This document shows, piece by piece, positions 34,259 through 43,144 of a stretch of 64,000 nucleotides of DNA (within the stretch, counting starts at the first letter, position 1; each line of letters opens with the position of its first letter). The stretch spans positions 2,232,001 to 2,296,000 of the forward strand of contig NZ_CP108777.1 of the NCBI RefSeq assembly GCF_045207785.1, in the 5' to 3' direction. The translations under genes were made by a program, and so were the position numbers. Source of the stretch: Embleya sp045207785. Its GTDB lineage: Bacteria > Actinomycetota > Actinomycetes > Streptomycetales > Streptomycetaceae. Below the pieces are notes generated by a model that saw only the letters and a list, made by a program, of their open reading frames with translations, had not been told where the DNA came from and searched no databases.

Positions 34259-34924
34259 ATGCGCACGTTGCCATTCGCCGTGATCGGCGCCACCGTCACC
34301 CTCGCTCTCACGCTCGGCGCCTGCGGCGGTGACGACAAGAAGTCCGACCAGGGCAAGGCCGAAGACAAGAAGTCCGCCTCGGCCGGGGCATCCGCCTCCA
34401 ACGCCCCCTCGCAGGCGTCGGAGAGCCCGAAGCCGACCGCCACCCCCGTCGACCCGGCGAAGTTCACCCCCGCCAAACCCGGTACGCGACTCGCTCTGGG
34501 GCAGACCGCGGTCGTGCCCTTCGAGTCGGACCAGGCCAAGGGGAACGTGGAGGTGACCGTCACCGCCATCGAGAAGGGCTCGATCGATCACCTCACCGCC
34601 TCCAAGATCAAGGTGGACGACAGCGACAAGGATTCGACGCCCTACTACGTGCGGACCAAGTTCCGCAACGTGTCCGCCGCCGACCTGTCGCACAGCCATC
34701 CGGACACCGAGCTCGCGGGCCGGGACGCCACCGGTCGCAGCTTCGGGTTCACCATGCTCTTCGGGCGGTTCGGCATGTGCCAATCCCTCGACACGAAGGG
34801 CTTCGCCGGCGGCGCCGAAGTCGAGGGATGCACCCTGCTGTTGGTCCCCGCGGGCGGGACGGTGGCCTCGGTGACGTACGACTTCCCCGACAGCAGCCAG
34901 GACCCGGTCGTCTGGAAGCCGTAG
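34259..34924 (+). CDS. Putative secreted lipoprotein
   Basis: A 221-residue protein with a lipoprotein signal peptide (MRTLPFAVIGATVTLALTLGAC, lipobox LGAC) and a Lys/Ser/Ala-rich linker (to about residue 65). A beta-rich domain resembling DUF4352-like extracellular domains follows (RLALGQTAVVPF, VEVTVTAIEKGS, YYVRTKFRNVSAADLS, CTLLLVPAGGTVASVTYDF). Such domains are usually found at the outer face of the membrane with unknown function. GGAG lies eight bases upstream of the ATG. Two Cys residues in the domain may pair. Confidence 0.82.
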   Translation: MRTLPFAVIGATVTLALTLGACGGDDKKSDQGKAEDKKSASAGASASNAPSQASESPKPTATPVDPAKFTPAKPGTRLALGQTAVVPFESDQAKGNVEVTVTAIEKGSIDHLTASKIKVDDSDKDSTPYYVRTKFRNVSAADLSHSHPDTELAGRDATGRSFGFTMLFGRFGMCQSLDTKGFAGGAEVEGCTLLLVPAGGTVASVTYDFPDSSQDPVVWKP

Positions 34925-35087
34925 CCTCCCCGCTCGACCCCTGTCCCGGCGCCGCCCCTCGCGAGGGCGCCGAGTCGACCGGAGCCGGGCCGCAGTGCGA
35001 TCCGAGAGGACACGAACCCGTGGCATCGCACGCCCACAACTCCGCGGACGGGCGACCTTCACGCCCGTCGCACGGATCGCCTCCTCG

Positions 35088-35447
35088 ATGATCGCCGGGC
35101 GCGCGGGGCTGGCGGACCTCTACGGCCCCGTCCCGGCGGAACTCCTTGCCGATCCCGAGGCCCTGGCCACCGCGTACACACCGCTCCTGGCGGACATGCT
35201 GCCGGCCTTGCAGTACCGCCACCACGACGAACCGCCCCTGGAACTGCCGCCGGCCGTATACGGTGGCCGCGACGACGCCGTCTTTCCCCCGGAATGCCTG
35301 CACACCTGGGGCGACCTGGCCGCTCAGCCCGTCGCACCCCGCATCTTCCCCGGCACCCACGCCTACCCACTGGGCCGAGCGCGCGAGCTGACCGACCGCC
35401 TCGGCAAAGACCTGCACGCCGCCATGCTGTACGCACCCGCGCCGTGA
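35088..35447 (+). pseudogene. Type II thioesterase fragment (C-terminal half)
   Basis: The frame encodes about 119 residues resembling the second half of type II (GrsT-like) thioesterases: VPAELLADPEAL, a lid-type ADMLPALQYRHHDEPPLELP, the strand PAVYGGRDDAVFPPECLHTW with the acidic catalytic-region residues, and RIFPGTHAYPLG with the catalytic His. The N-terminal half with the GxSxG nucleophile is missing and no sign of it lies upstream. Type II thioesterases clear misloaded carrier proteins in NRPS/PKS systems, so this looks like debris of a lost biosynthetic locus. A short functional protein is unlikely. Confidence 0.6.
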
Positions 35448-35547
35448 CGGCGACGCCCCGGGGGCAGGCCGTGGAACGCGTCGGGCGGGAGGCGCTCACC
35501 GCCCACGGCGAGAACTAGTGCCGCGCCCGGCGCAGCCGGGCGGTGGG

Positions 35548-36786
35548 TCAGGCGCCCTGCGCGGTGAACGGGCCGCCGTCGCCGAAGGCCAGCCCGGCGA
35601 AGTGTTCCCCGATGCGCAGATGCGTGGCGGCGTCCGGGTGGAGCCCGTCGGGCAGCGGCAGTTCCGCGAAGTCCCTCTCGCCGTAGAGCTCGCGGCCGTC
35701 GAGATAGTGCAGGTTTGGATCCTCGGCCGCCCGTTGCGCGACGATGCGAGAGAGCTCCTCCCGGATGACGCCGAGCGTCAGACGGGTGCGGTCCGAGGGG
35801 TCGCCCGAGGCCCGGAACAGCAACCTTCCGGCGCCGAGGTTCTCGAAGTCCGGAGCGGAGGGGCCGGGGGTGTCCTCGTGGATGGGGCACAGGACGGGCG
35901 AGACGACCAGCAGCGGCGTGGTGGGGTGCCCCTCGCGGATCGTGTCGAGGAAGCCGTGTACCGCCGGACCGAACGCCCGCAGACGCATCAGGTCGGTGTT
36001 GACCAGGTTGATGCCGACCTTGACGCTGATCAGGTCCGCGGGGGTGTCCCGCATGGCGCGCGCGGTGAACGGGTCGAGCAGGGCGCCGCCACCGAAGCCC
36101 AGGTTGACCAGCTCCACGCCGCCGAGGGAGGAGGCCAACGCCGGCCACGTCGTGGTGGGGCTCGCGGCATCCGAGCCGTGGCTGATCGAACTGCCGTGGT
36201 GCAGCCACACCTTGCGGCCGCGGTCCGGCACCGTCTCGACCGGGGCGTCGGTGCGCAGGGCGACCAGCTCGGTGATCTCCCTGTACGTCAGCCAGATCTC
36301 GACGTCCTTCACATCGGCGGACAGACCGGTGAACCGGACGGTGCCGACCGGACCGGGCCGGGTGACCGCGGACCCGGTGGCCATGTCCACGACCAGGACG
36401 TTGCCGCCGGACGCGGTGGCCCGCCCGGCGAGGCGGCCGTCGACGAGCAGGTCGTACACGCCGTCGGGACGGGGCGGAGCGCCCTCGTAGACCATCTTGG
36501 TGGGGAGCACGTCCAGCTCGACGGTGGTGGCCCGGGTCCGAAAGACCAGCCGTACGCCGGAGGGTTGGGCCTCGGCCATGGCCAGCTGCCCATCGGGGAT
36601 CTGCTTGCGCGCCCGGGCGGGCAGCCGGTGCGGCAACACACCGTGCTCGGTGGGCTCCAGATCGAGGGCCCCGCGCAGGAGGCCGGCGGTGACGGGCGTG
36701 GTGATCCAATCGGCCGTGCCGGCCCTCGTGTCGTCAGGGTCGGGGACGTCGTCGAGCTGGGAGTTCATGACTCTCAGCGTGCCCAT
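35548..36786 (-). CDS. SGNH/GDSL-family hydrolase
   Basis: This 412-residue esterase-type hydrolase has an N-terminal beta-sandwich domain of about 175 residues, then an SGNH domain with block I HHGSSISHGSDA (nucleophile Ser), a VNLGFGGGALLDPF block II Gly, the KVGINLVN block III Asn, and PDGLHPDA near the C-terminus with catalytic Asp and His. The layout resembles SsfX3-like GDSL hydrolases, which act on acyl groups of secondary metabolites or sugars. There is no signal peptide. The ATG used has AGG six bases upstream; a second ATG (36768) is equally possible. The substrate is unknown. Confidence 0.87.
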   Translation of the reverse strand: MGTLRVMNSQLDDVPDPDDTRAGTADWITTPVTAGLLRGALDLEPTEHGVLPHRLPARARKQIPDGQLAMAEAQPSGVRLVFRTRATTVELDVLPTKMVYEGAPPRPDGVYDLLVDGRLAGRATASGGNVLVVDMATGSAVTRPGPVGTVRFTGLSADVKDVEIWLTYREITELVALRTDAPVETVPDRGRKVWLHHGSSISHGSDAASPTTTWPALASSLGGVELVNLGFGGGALLDPFTARAMRDTPADLISVKVGINLVNTDLMRLRAFGPAVHGFLDTIREGHPTTPLLVVSPVLCPIHEDTPGPSAPDFENLGAGRLLFRASGDPSDRTRLTLGVIREELSRIVAQRAAEDPNLHYLDGRELYGERDFAELPLPDGLHPDAATHLRIGEHFAGLAFGDGGPFTAQGA

Positions 36787-37078
36787 TGAATGCCTGATCC
36801 GCCAATAAATACTTTGATCCGGTCACATCTCCCCGCGGCGAGTGCCCGTGCGCGGGCGCTCCGCGAGGACATCCTGCAATTCGCGATGGCGGAACCGGTA
36901 AGCCGAAGCACCGGCCGAAGCACCAGCCGTGGAGTCACCAGGTAGCCATCCCCGAAACCCGGCGAGGGGCGCACCCGCGCGCTGTCCGCCGTTTCGGCTT
37001 CCGCTGTTGTTCGGTGTCCCGGTCCGTGGCTCGGTGACGCGTCGGGGTGGGGCGATGGCGCGCGAAGCCCGGCGCGGT

Positions 37079-37963
37079 TCAGGCGACGGCGTCGCGCAGC
37101 AGATCCGACAGTTTCAGTGCCGCCGGTAGCGGGGTGGCCGGCAGCGCCACATGTACGGTCCGACGCAGGGCCGGGTCCGTGAGGCGGCACAGGACGAGCT
37201 CGTCGGGGACCGCCCGGGCGGCCAGCGAGGGGACCAGCGCCACCCCCAGCCCGGCGGCCACGTAGCCGAACTTCCCGGTCCACTCCGCGATCCGGATGAG
37301 CTTCCTGGGCGTGAAGCCCGCCCGCGCGCAGGCGTCGGCGAGCATCGTGGGACGGTCGCCGTACGCGTTCTGGAGCCAGGCCTCGTCGCGCAGTTCACGA
37401 AGGTCGACCGGGTCGGCTCCGGCCAGGCGGTGCCCGCGCCAGAGGGCGACGAGCAGCTCGTCCTGGCACAGCACGGTCGTGGTGACACCGTCGGCCGACG
37501 GCAGGCCGGACGGGTAGTCGCTGACGACGGCGAGGTCCAGCGCCCCGTCCGCGAGCCGCCGCACCAGCGCGTCGGTCGTACCCTCGACCGCGACGACCTC
37601 GACATCCGGCCTGGTGTCCCGGAACGCGCGCAGCGCGGTGGGCACCAGCGAGATGTTGGCGGTGGCGAACGCGCCCACGTGCAGCAGCCCGCCGTGCCCC
37701 GCGTGCAGCACGGCCAGCTCCCGCTCCGCCCGCGACAGCCGGTCGAGCACCTCCACGGCGTGCCGGTGCAGCGTACGGCCGGCGGGATTCAGCCGTACGC
37801 CCCGAGGCAGCCGTTCGAACAGCGGTCCGCCCGCCTGCTGTTCGAGCGCGGCGATCCGTCGTGACACCGCGGACTGCGTGTAGTTGAGCCGGGCCGCCGC
37901 CTTCGTGAACGATCCGCTCTCGGCCACGGCCACGAGCAGCCGCAGCGCGTCGATCTCGAACAT
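37079..37963 (-). CDS. LysR-family transcriptional regulator
   Basis: A 294-residue LysR protein: an N-terminal helix-turn-helix (LRLLVAVAESGSFTKAAARLNYTQSAVSRRIAALEQQAGGPLFERLPRGVRLNPAG) and a two-lobe effector-binding domain beginning near residue 92. It has a good ribosome binding site (GGAGG region before the ATG). It is divergent from an M20 peptidase gene across about 270 bases, and so probably regulates that gene in response to its substrate. An inverted GGCAT...ATGCC pair (38051-38080) in the gap is a candidate site. Confidence 0.93.
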   Translation of the reverse strand: MFEIDALRLLVAVAESGSFTKAAARLNYTQSAVSRRIAALEQQAGGPLFERLPRGVRLNPAGRTLHRHAVEVLDRLSRAERELAVLHAGHGGLLHVGAFATANISLVPTALRAFRDTRPDVEVVAVEGTTDALVRRLADGALDLAVVSDYPSGLPSADGVTTTVLCQDELLVALWRGHRLAGADPVDLRELRDEAWLQNAYGDRPTMLADACARAGFTPRKLIRIAEWTGKFGYVAAGLGVALVPSLAARAVPDELVLCRLTDPALRRTVHVALPATPLPAALKLSDLLRDAVA

Positions 37964-38232
37964 GTTCCCCCCGCCTCCAGATCCCCCGCCTCCAGGATCC
38001 TCTTCCGACCATCACCATCCTCTCTCGACACATTCCTGGAACGCGTAGGTGGCATGCAATCCAGTCGCTGGTGGAATGCCTTGCCTCGCCCTAACGTCGT
38101 TCAGGCGGCGGGGCTCCCGAGGGGGGAGGGGCTCCGCCGCTCAAGTGGTCCACGGATCCGAGGGGGAAGTGCTTTGTTCCGACCGGAAGTTCGGACGAGA
38201 GTTCAGACGAGCGTCAAGACGAGGCACGCCCG

Positions 38233-39366
38233 GTGACCGGGGGAGCCGCGCCGGCGTTGCCGGCGATGCTGGCCGATCTGGAGGAACTCGTGCTCTGCGA
38301 GTCCTTCTCCGCCGATCACGCGGCGGTGGCGCGCAGCGCCGAGGTGGTCGGCGCCCTCGGGGCGAGGCTGCTGGGGGCCGGCCCGGAAACGATCGTGATC
38401 GATGGTGTGACCCATTTGCGGTGGACCTTCGGCACCCCGCGGGTGCTGCTGGTGGGACACCACGACACGGTGTGGCCCATGGGCTCGCTGCGGACCCACC
38501 CCTGGTCGGTGGTCGACGGGATCGCCCGCGGCCCCGGGGTCCTGGACATGAAGGCGGGCCTGGTGCAGATGTTCCACGCGCTGGCCTCCCTGCCCTCGAC
38601 GGACGGGGTGTGCGTACTGGTCAACGGGGACGAGGAAGTCGGCTCCGCGACCTCCCGGCAGCTGATCGAGGAATCCGTGCGGGGGTGCGCGGCGGCCTTC
38701 GTGTTGGAGGCGTCCGCGGACGAGCAGGGCACGCTCAAGACCGCCCGCAAGGGCACTTCGCGGTACGAGGTCGTGGTGCACGGCCGGGCCGCGCACGCGG
38801 GGCTGGAACCGCAGAAGGGGGTCAACGCCGCGATCGAGGTCGCACACCAGGTGCTGTCCATCGCCGACATCGGGGCCTCGATGGGTACCGACGATGCGGC
38901 CCGGTCGCCCCTGGGCAGCGCGACCCTCACGCCCACCCTGCTGTCGGCCGGCAGCGCGCGCAACACGGTGCCCGCGCTGGGCCGGGTTTCGGTGGACGTG
39001 CGCGCGCCCACCGCTGCGGCGCAGGACCGGATCGACCGGCTCATGCGGGGGCTCACCGCCCGGACCCCCGGAGCCCGACTGGAGGTCCTGGGCGGCAGGC
39101 AACGCCCGCCCATGGAACCGGAGTCCTCCGCCGAACTGTTCGCCCTCGCCTGCCGACTCGCCACGGAACTGGGCCAGGAGCCGCCGCGGGGGATCGCCGT
39201 CGGCGGCGCCTCGGACGGCAACTACACCGCGGCGGCGGGCTGTCCGACGCTGGACGGCCTGGGTGCCGTGGGCGGCGGCGCTCACGCGGACACCGAGCAC
39301 GTCGAGGTCGCACAGATGCTCCCCCGCACCCGTCTGCTCGCTCGGCTCATCACCCGGACACGGTGA
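38233..39366 (+). CDS. M20-family metallopeptidase (carboxypeptidase G2-like)
   Basis: This 377-residue zinc peptidase or amidohydrolase has the M20 ligands in order: GHHDTVWP (first His and Asp), GPGVLDMKAG (bridging Asp), NGDEEVGS (catalytic and metal Glu pair), an Asp/Glu site in LEASADEQG, and GGGAHADTEHV (last His). The lid/dimerization domain lies between about 185 and 290 (KGTSRYEVVVHGRAAHAG). It likely cleaves a C-terminal amino acid such as glutamate, or an N-acyl amino acid. The start is GTG. It has no signal peptide, so it acts in the cytoplasm. Confidence 0.9.
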   Translation: MTGGAAPALPAMLADLEELVLCESFSADHAAVARSAEVVGALGARLLGAGPETIVIDGVTHLRWTFGTPRVLLVGHHDTVWPMGSLRTHPWSVVDGIARGPGVLDMKAGLVQMFHALASLPSTDGVCVLVNGDEEVGSATSRQLIEESVRGCAAAFVLEASADEQGTLKTARKGTSRYEVVVHGRAAHAGLEPQKGVNAAIEVAHQVLSIADIGASMGTDDAARSPLGSATLTPTLLSAGSARNTVPALGRVSVDVRAPTAAAQDRIDRLMRGLTARTPGARLEVLGGRQRPPMEPESSAELFALACRLATELGQEPPRGIAVGGASDGNYTAAAGCPTLDGLGAVGGGAHADTEHVEVAQMLPRTRLLARLITRTR

Positions 39367-39414
39367 CGCCCCGACCCTGACCGACGCAACTCCACACCAA
39401 ACCCGGCAGAGACT

Positions 39415-39462
39415 CTCTCGGCCTCTCGGCCTCTCGGCCTCTCGGCCTCTCGGCCTCTCGGC
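39415..39462. repeat. Tandem repeat, 8 bp x 6 (CTCTCGGC)
   Basis: Six perfect consecutive copies of CTCTCGGC lie 50 bases downstream of the M20 peptidase gene. It is a microsatellite-like array, unusual for its perfection, and probably varies in copy number. Confidence 0.95.
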
Positions 39463-39625
39463 GTTCGTTTTCGTAGTCGGCGGCTCGCAGCACCACACGC
39501 CACCGATGGTGGTCGTCACGGTGCGCAGTCCCCATTGAGAACCCCCGTTTCCTGCGACCGGGACCGGGCAGACGCTGGGTGATCGCCGCAATGGCGCTCA
39601 CCACCGCACGACAGGGAGGCACCCA

Positions 39626-39754
39626 ATGTTTCGGGCAATCGGAGATGTCCTCGGCAAGATCGGCAGCGCCATCGCCACCGTCGTCACCTTGCCCTTCCGC
39701 GCACTGGCCCGCTTGTTCGGCGGCGCCTCGGACTCGGCTCGCGGCCACCACTGA
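39626..39754 (+). CDS. LPFR-motif small protein
   Basis: This 42-residue protein begins MFRAIGDVLGKIGSAIATVV and carries VVTLPFRALARLFGGAS, the hallmark of a family of tiny actinobacterial proteins named after the LPFR motif. It is likely an amphipathic or membrane-associated peptide of unknown function. GGGAGG lies about seven bases upstream of the ATG. Confidence 0.85.
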   Translation: MFRAIGDVLGKIGSAIATVVTLPFRALARLFGGASDSARGHH

Positions 39755-39942
39755 CCACTCCTGCGCAGGACGCGACGCCCCACGAGGGCGGCCGAGGAGC
39801 GGCCCTCGCTTCGGGCCGGGGCACTGCGCCGCGATGAGGGCCGCGGCCACCTCGGCTGGAGGGCGGTTCGCTGCCACGAACCCGCCCGGCGCACAAGCAC
39901 CGCACCGTGCTCGCACACCTCGGCTCTTCTACGCTCGCGGAC

Positions 39943-40404
39943 ATGACGACACCCTTCCCGGACTGCTACTCCTGCCGCCAGAACGCCTCGCACGACGCGC
40001 TCCCGCCCCGCGAGCGGATCGCCTCCGACGCGCGGTGGCGGGTAGCGCACTCGATCAGCACGAGTCTGCCGGGCTGGCTGGTGCTGATCCCCCGGCGCCA
40101 CGTGACCTCGATCGCGGGACTGACCGAGGAGGAGTCCGCGGACCTGGGCCGATGGCAGGTCCGTCTGTCCCGGGCACTGCACGACGCGACCGGCTGCGCC
40201 AAGACCTACGTGGCCCAGTTCGCCGAGAAGCCGGGGTTCGAGCACGTGCACTTCCACGTGGTGCCGCGAATGGCGGATCTGGCGCCTGAACTGCACGGCC
40301 CGAAAGCATTCGCGCTGTTGAACCCGCCCGAGGCCGAGCGGGTGCCGACCACGGAGATGGACCGCATCGCCCTCGCCCTGCGCGAGCGCCTCGAATGCGG
40401 GTGA
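39943..40404 (+). CDS. HIT-family protein
   Basis: This 153-residue histidine-triad nucleotide hydrolase or transferase has the active-site motif HVHFHVVPR (HxHxH) near residue 105 and an N-terminal CYSCRQNASH stretch suggestive of a zinc site. The domain strand WLVLIPRRHVTSIAGLTEEE is typical. HIT enzymes act on nucleotide phosphoramidates or dinucleotides in the cytoplasm. The ATG was chosen because the twelve upstream codons look non-coding. The ribosome binding site is weak. Confidence 0.9.
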   Translation: MTTPFPDCYSCRQNASHDALPPRERIASDARWRVAHSISTSLPGWLVLIPRRHVTSIAGLTEEESADLGRWQVRLSRALHDATGCAKTYVAQFAEKPGFEHVHFHVVPRMADLAPELHGPKAFALLNPPEAERVPTTEMDRIALALRERLECG

Positions 40405-40874
40405 TCCCTCGAAGCCATGCCTTCGTCAAGCGCGATCGGGTCGTGCCGTGGCCACGTCGACACCGACTCCTTGGCGCGCCGGCCTCCATGGCACCCGCCC
40501 GCCTCGCCGATGGCTGATCGTCGGCCCGGACCGATGGCGAGATCGTCGCCCGTACAACTTCCGCGTCGCGAGTGACGCGCCACCCAAGGACACGCGTGCC
40601 TTTGATACGTCCGCCGACAGCGGGAACGAGGGTGGGGTCGGTGCCCGGGGCGTTTCGCCGGTCGAATCCGCGGCGAGTCGACGAGGCCGACGTGTACCCC
40701 CGGGCCGGGTTTATGAATATAAACACAACTGCCCGATCAAGTTGTGATCATCACATCAAACCCGCTCCATTCCGTGTGTCGGCCATTCCTGAAAGGCCTC
40801 GACCGGCACAAGATAGTGCCCGTCGTCTCCGACCCATCGGGACGGTTGAAAGCCCGCGAGGAGAGGAAACGACG
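40405..40874. other. Intergenic region, 470 bp, promoter of tryptophan dioxygenase
   Basis: No gene is seen. The last 170 bases drop in GC content and contain two clear palindromes, listed separately, followed by the dioxygenase ribosome binding site GAGGAGAGG. Confidence 0.5.
40709..40755. promoter_or_regulatory. Two operator-like palindromes upstream of tryptophan 2,3-dioxygenase
   Basis: GTTTAT-gaat-ATAAAC (40709-40724) and TGTGATCATCACA (40743-40755) are both perfect and lie 120-165 bases before the dioxygenase start, in the most AT-rich sequence of the neighbourhood. They are probably regulator sites at the promoter. The cognate factor is unknown. Confidence 0.55.
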
Positions 40875-41651
40875 ATGAGCGAAGCGCCGGTCGTCACGTA
40901 CGGAAGCTATCTGCGGCTGGACACGCTGCTGTCCTGCCAGGAGCCCGCGACCGAGGCGCACGACGAGATGTTGTTCGTCGTCATTCACCAGGTCTACGAG
41001 CTGTGGTTCAAGCAGATCCTGCACGAGCTGGCGCTGCTCCAACGGCACCTGGAGGGCGGCAACGGCGCGGGTGCCCTGCACACGGCACGTCGGGTCGCCA
41101 AGATCCTCAAGACCGTCGTCGGCCAACTCGACATCCTGGAGACGATGACGCCCCGGCAGTTCGCGTCGTTCCGCGACGCGCTCGGTACCTCCAGCGGGTT
41201 CCAGTCGGCGCAGTTCCGCGAGCTCGAAGCCGTGCTCGGACGGCGGGAGTTCGGAGCGTACGAAGGCGGCCACGACGACCGGCTCAAGGCCGCCGCCAAC
41301 CGACCTTCCGTATTCGACTCGCTGCTGCGCCACCTCGCGGGTCTGGGGTACGTGGTCCCCGCGCGTGTCCTGGAGCGCGACACGAGCGCCGCGTGGCGAC
41401 CGGACCCGGAGGTGCAAGAGGCCCTCAAGGCCGTGTACATCGACGAGACCGGACACGCGGCGCAGGTCTGCGAAGCCCTCGTCGACATCGACGAGGGCCT
41501 CCAGGAATGGCGCTACCGGCACATGAAGATGGTCGAGCGGACCATCGGCGCCAAGATCGGCACGGGCGGCTCGGCGGGCGCCGAATACCTGCGCGCCACG
41601 CTGTTCAGCCCGGTCTTCCCGGACCTGTGGGAGGTCAGGTCCCAGGCCTGA
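40875..41651 (+). CDS. kynA: Tryptophan 2,3-dioxygenase
   Basis: This heme enzyme oxidises L-tryptophan to N-formylkynurenine, the first step of the kynurenine pathway. The 258-residue protein has the family core: YGSYLRLDTLLSCQ, the distal/active-site segment HDEMLFVVIHQVYELWFKQILHEL, the MTPRQFASFRDALGTSSGFQSAQFRELE signature, and the C-terminal YRHMKMVERTIGAKIGTGGSAGAEYLRAT with the axial His and substrate loop. A strong ribosome binding site precedes the ATG. The usual kynureninase and formamidase genes are not adjacent, so it stands alone here. The next gene is a MarR regulator 298 bases on. Confidence 0.95.
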   Translation: MSEAPVVTYGSYLRLDTLLSCQEPATEAHDEMLFVVIHQVYELWFKQILHELALLQRHLEGGNGAGALHTARRVAKILKTVVGQLDILETMTPRQFASFRDALGTSSGFQSAQFRELEAVLGRREFGAYEGGHDDRLKAAANRPSVFDSLLRHLAGLGYVVPARVLERDTSAAWRPDPEVQEALKAVYIDETGHAAQVCEALVDIDEGLQEWRYRHMKMVERTIGAKIGTGGSAGAEYLRATLFSPVFPDLWEVRSQA

Positions 41652-41949
41652 GATCCCCCGGCAGATCCCCGACAGAGCCCCGGCGGCGGCATGCCGGTCG
41701 TGGTGCTGCCGCTCCCGGGAAGTCCTACGGTCGCCGACCGCCGCTCCACCGGCGCCGGACGCGGGAGATCGCGGGCAGCGACCGTGGCGACGCCTCGATG
41801 CCTGGGTCATCGACGTGGCTCGAACACGGATGACGTGTGGTCGGGTTCGGCGGTGTGGGCGGGGCGCCCGCCGATGAAGTTGCGTCCGCGGCGCAACCAA
41901 ATCGGTACGATCGTCCGGGCCGCAGGTAACCGCATGGGACAGGGCAGAG

Positions 41950-42453
41950 ATGACCGACGACAGGAACACCACCCCGGCGCCCGCGGCGTCGCCGGACATC
42001 GCCGAGGCGAAGAGGTTGGCCACGCTCGTGCCTCCCCTGCGTGACCTGGTGCGGGCAGCCCGGGACGAGCGTCTCCTGGAACGGGTCGGCAGGGAGGCGC
42101 GGGTCGACGTGCCCACCCACCTGGTTCTGGCGCTGACCCGCATCGGGGATTTCCAGCCGATCCGCCTCAGCGACCTGGCGGACCAGATGGGAATCGGCCG
42201 CACCACGCTCAGCCGTCAGGTGACCGACCTGGTGGCGGCCGGTCTGGTCAGGCGCACGCCCGATCCCCAGGACGCACGCGCGGCCACCTTGGAACTCACC
42301 GCCTCGGGGGCGTCCGCGCTGCGCGGCATCTGGCAGGCGTGGGCCCGGCTCCTGGGCGAAGCGACCGCCTCGTGGGGCCCCGCCGACCGGGACGTGCTTC
42401 CGCTGTTGCTGGAGCGGCTGGCCCAGGCGCTGACCGCCATGGCGGACACCTGA
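41950..42453 (+). CDS. MarR-family transcriptional regulator
   Basis: This 167-residue protein has a winged helix-turn-helix of MarR type (LVLALTRIGDFQPIRLSDLADQMGIGRTTLSRQVTDLVAAGLVRRTPDPQDARAATLELTASG) between N- and C-terminal dimerization helices. The RTPDPQDARA wing loop is characteristic. The ATG is preceded by GGGCAGAG. It may regulate the convergent operon of the phosphotransferase-like and NTF2-like proteins, whose promoter holds a MarR-like inverted repeat. That link is inferred. Confidence 0.9.
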   Translation: MTDDRNTTPAPAASPDIAEAKRLATLVPPLRDLVRAARDERLLERVGREARVDVPTHLVLALTRIGDFQPIRLSDLADQMGIGRTTLSRQVTDLVAAGLVRRTPDPQDARAATLELTASGASALRGIWQAWARLLGEATASWGPADRDVLPLLLERLAQALTAMADT

Positions 42454-42623
42454 TCCACCCCGAGGCGTCGCCCGGCCGTCGCGGTTGCCCGCACCGCACT
42501 GCGGGACGTCGTTTCGGCCCGGCGGCGGCCCACCGTCAGAGCACGAACGTGCCGTTCGCACGGCGGGCGGACCGCCGCCCCAGGGCTGCGCGTTCGCTCA
42601 GGTGCTCTCCGCCGCGGCGCTGC

Positions 42624-43067
42624 TCACTCGTCGCCCGTGCGGTCGCCGATGACGGAGTCGACGGTGATCCAGTCCGGCGGCATGATCGGCGGGGTCTTCC
42701 AGAAGATGTCGAGCCTGCTGATCAGGCCGTCGTCGTCGAGTTCGAGGTGGTTCGCGAAGCGCATCGCGAGGGGTTCCTCGCCCGGCGCGTAGGTGATGAT
42801 CTCGACGGACTCGTTGAACGCGTGGCGGCCGTCCTCGCCGAGGAAGGTGAAACGGGACCGCAGTTCGTGCTTCTGCGTACGGCCGATCACCCCGGACACG
42901 AACGCTATGTAGGCGTCCTTCCCGCGGCAGGTGTCCTCCTCGTTGTCGCGCATGCCCACGCGTACGAAGTCGTCGGCGAGTGTGGAGGCCACGAGGTCCC
43001 AGTCGTGGGTGTCGACGCCCTTCCAGAAGTCGGCGACGGTGCGTGCGCGCTTCTCACGGTCGTTCAT
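42624..43067 (-). CDS. NTF2/SnoaL-like protein
   Basis: A 147-residue cone-shaped NTF2-fold protein (VADFWKGVDTHDWDLVASTLADDFVRVG, then RGKDAYIAFVSGVIG, RFTFLGEDGRHAFNESVEIITY and HLELDDDGLISRLDIFWKTP). Members of this large fold bind or isomerise small hydrophobic molecules, and the specific role cannot be read. It is the second gene after the phosphotransferase-like protein, 77 bases downstream, probably in one operon. Confidence 0.82.
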   Translation of the reverse strand: MNDREKRARTVADFWKGVDTHDWDLVASTLADDFVRVGMRDNEEDTCRGKDAYIAFVSGVIGRTQKHELRSRFTFLGEDGRHAFNESVEIITYAPGEEPLAMRFANHLELDDDGLISRLDIFWKTPPIMPPDWITVDSVIGDRTGDE

Positions 43068-43144
43068 GATGACGAATTCCTCCGAGGAAAGGGGGGCAGG
43101 GACGGGCAGTGGGCGGGCGGGATCGCGTCGGTTGTGCGACCGCG

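Noticed and set aside
33603..34283. Forward open frame of 226 codons between the metalloprotease and the lipoprotein
   Set aside because: Composition is Arg/Pro/Ala-rich without domains, and it overlaps the true lipoprotein start in another frame.
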